64,000 nt of DNA, from positions 30,986,128 to 31,050,127 of the forward strand of contig CM057154.1 of NCBI GenBank assembly GCA_029962745.1, read 5' to 3'. Positions 61,697-64,000 of the stretch are shown one piece after another. This DNA is from Echinometra lucunter. Taxonomy: Eukaryota > Echinodermata > Echinoidea > Camarodonta > Echinometridae. Each line of letters begins with the position of its first letter. Within the stretch, counting starts at the first letter, position 1. The position numbers and the translations under genes are program-made. Under the pieces are notes generated by a model. That model made no database searches. It had not been told where the DNA came from and saw only the letters and a program-made list of their open reading frames with translations.

Positions 61697-62664
61697 CTGG
61701 GGTGGTATTCTGAGACTGTTTTAACTCTGTTTTAAGTCTGTTTTAGCAAATCGGTATTCTGAACACCGTTTTATCTCTGTTTTAACTTTTGTTTTAAGTT
61801 TTGTTTTATCTTTCTAACCGTGCATCTTACCTTGCATGCCTGGCGCAAGTCGTGCGCAAGCGCGTAAAAATACCATATGTAATAACACGGTATTCTGAAG
61901 ACCGTTTTATCTCCAGAGGAGCGTTTCATGAAAGGACTTGTCGGATGTTTTATCCGACAAAGTCTGTTTTATCCGACAGTTGCCAAAGTAACGATGCTTC
62001 TCAGCCAATCAAAATTAAGGAAAGATGTCAGATCTGACAACTTGTCAGACAACAAATGTTGATGAAACGCTCCCCTGTTCTAACTCTTTCCGCTTGACAT
62101 TTCATGCTCATGAGATAAAACAGGGTGGGAGGTGTTTTAACTTTGCATGCGGTATGTCATGGCGGCAATTTTTCTCGCTCATAAATGTTTTTGGTTGGAA
62201 TGAGGGGATAACGAGATCCAATAAACCTTGCTTTTATTCCCGAAACAAAATTTGGAAAGAATTTTTGCCTCGGGTGGAGAAATTTGGCAATTGTCTGCGA
62301 TAATATCGAAGATGATTTGCACAAATAATTCTGTCACATCATCACATCTGAATTAAAGCAAGAAACTAAGCGCAAATTAATGCGCTCATTACAACGCAAA
62401 TATATAAGTTCACGCGTTTCACGAACCCCTTCCCCAGGGAGCGATCTTATTGGCTGAGTCAGCTTAGACTCATCTCTAACAACTTTCCCCATTGGATAAT
62501 ATCTTTGCGGTGGGTGTGGCTTTGATGACTTACAACACCGTTAAAACAGTTCTCAGAATACCGTTTAAAGACTGTTTTAGCGGTGTTGTAAATCAATGCC
62601 TTAAAACAGAAGTTATAACAGAATTTAAAACAAAGTTAAAACGGTGTTCAGAATACCACCCCTG
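61697..62664. mobile_element. Large foldback/MITE element, 968 bp
   Basis: The left end CTGGGGTGGTATTCTGA and the inverse of the right end CAGGGGTGGTATTCTGA form terminal repeats. Both sides continue with arrays of GTTTTAA/TGTTTTA motifs and repeats of GGTATTCTGA. TAC flanks both sides (61694-61696 and 62665-62667), a possible 3-bp target duplication. The interior includes a CpG-bearing stretch and carries a smaller nested element. A 92-codon frame at 62025-62303 is not recognisable. Confidence 0.75.
61917..62076. mobile_element. Short inverted-repeat element nested in the 968-bp foldback
   Basis: The left end AGGAGCGTTTCATGAAAGGA and the inverse of the right end (AGGGGAGCGTTTCATCAAC) are inverted copies. 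The interior is a further hairpin of GTCGGAT, TTATCCGACA and TTGTCAGAC motifs. Position shows that it inserted after the outer element. Confidence 0.6.
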
Positions 62665-64000
62665 TACATTATCAAAAAGAAGCAGCCAAATTTCACTTCA
62701 TTATGAAACAGCTGAGGTTGGACATTTGGCATCCAACAATACATGTACAATACATGCATGTAATCTACAGTATAGGCTATCATGCTACAGAGAAGTGAAT
62801 GTCTTCCCCCTCACAGCTGTTCACTACACATTGCTTCTAAATTAAAGTGGGAGTGATGCTCAGATAATGCTTGCACTCAAAATAGCATCATTCCAATTTG
62901 AAGCTATTCAGCAGCATGAAATTCTACAGCAAGAAATCCTACATGATTGGTATGACTGATTTAATCAAGACTGCCCATGCACTGAATACCAATCAGTCCA
63001 TGCTGAGAGACATGACTACTCTAAGTGGAAAGAATTTACAAAATGCTATTTCTTTCCTTTTCCCCAGTTGTCAAGAGGAATATTTAAGACGAAGTCATTA
63101 TCATTCATATACCTAGAATCTGAGATGTACCTCAAAATCTTATTTTCTTTATTACACAAAAAGAGGGCTGTCTATCCACGTTTCTTGATCATGATATTAA
63201 ACCAACTACCAGGTATAACCAAGTACATGTATGTATGTAGATGTTCAGTTTCACAATCAATTTCAAATAACTTGTGATTTTAACATTCTCCATTCTTTAA
63301 TGATTTTGATGTTAACTTTAAAAATACCAGCACAATTCCAGTCACAAATGTGTTTGGAAATGAAATGAATAATTATTTACAATTCCTTATAAATCTCCTA
63401 CCACAAAAGAATGTGTTGAATCAAGAACTTTGTACTGAAATAAATTGTGTTCCCTTTCTTGTTCTTGTTTCCATGTTCTTTAATTTTTGCTTGTATCATC
63501 TCATTTTCTCAGTGTGCAAGTATTACAATTCAATATTTTCGATCATCTACTATTCATCAGCTACATGTATGATTTATATACCTTAATACATGTAGGTACA
63601 CATCAAATCCAAAATCAACTTGTGCTGAATAATGATTACGAATTGAGGGTAAACTGAAAATTGTTGGTTCTAATTCAGCTTACCATATTTCAATTTGTTA
63701 AAATTCAATCTATGTATATTTATGTTTTAATGCTATGGCCAGCTGTCAACGTTATCTGTTGATACCCATAGTGGTTATTGTTCGTATACAAGAAGAAAAA
63801 AAAAAGATGTTCAATGTATATCTTATATAGTCCTGTACATTGATCTCTTAATACAGAATATCTTTGACTTATTTCCCTCTGTTTTTGCATGAATAAATGT
63901 GTTTCGTTGCAACAACTTTCTAATTTTATTATTTTAGATAAGTGCACTTAAACCTTTAAGAACAGGCAATAGAGCGGTGGATTTTACAAGGACATGCTCT
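62665..64000. other. Non-coding stretch to the window end
   Basis: AT-rich with scattered TACATGTA. Short frames have no domain or splice context. The exon preceding exon A was not found here. Confidence 0.4.

Overview
The window is nuclear DNA of a multicellular eukaryote. It is AT-rich and intron-dominated. It is dense in microsatellites (CT/AG, CCCT, TAG/GGT), in short non-autonomous inverted-repeat transposons and in the palindrome TACATGTA, with no bacterial-style gene packing. This texture fits a marine invertebrate, most likely an echinoderm such as a sea urchin; the taxon is an inference from texture, not from a recognised gene. A run of exactly 500 N (3924-4423) marks an assembly gap.

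One gene is well supported, on the minus strand, read from high to low coordinates. Four internal exons lie at 53134-52583, 50129-49983, 42798-42352 and 38642-38346. Each has a GT/AG splice pair, each starts and ends in phase 0, and together they encode 481 continuous residues: a charged low-complexity region, a basic helix, a Gln/Asn/His/Pro-rich segment and a coiled coil. Further down, 32374-32261 looks like an alternative first exon: an ATG preceded by an in-frame stop, 38 codons of Met-Asn-Gly repeats, and a phase-0 donor. Both ends of the gene lie outside what I can recognise. I could not name the family.

Two things about this gene stand out. Exons B and D encode the same helical motif (10 of 18 residues identical). 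The last ~65 bp of exon B plus its splice donor has been copied at least six times, with (CCCT)n spacers, immediately downstream in the following intron, so the pre-mRNA carries a ladder of decoy 5' splice sites. Two more diverged copies lie beyond it.

Layout. 1-32 kb: no convincing exon; inverted-repeat elements, a degenerate ~80-bp tandem array (983-1770), a 22-bp minisatellite (21771-21880), simple repeats, and a possible Ig-like exon fragment at 15763-15880. 32-38.6 kb: alternative first exon, a tRNA-derived SINE and exon D. 38.6-53.1 kb: exons C, B and A; introns with a 1950-bp hAT-like element (44916-46865), the exon-fragment array, and a 781-bp element with an 8-bp target duplication (50781-51561). 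53-64 kb: no recognised exon; hairpin and foldback elements, the largest at 61697-62664 with a smaller one nested inside.
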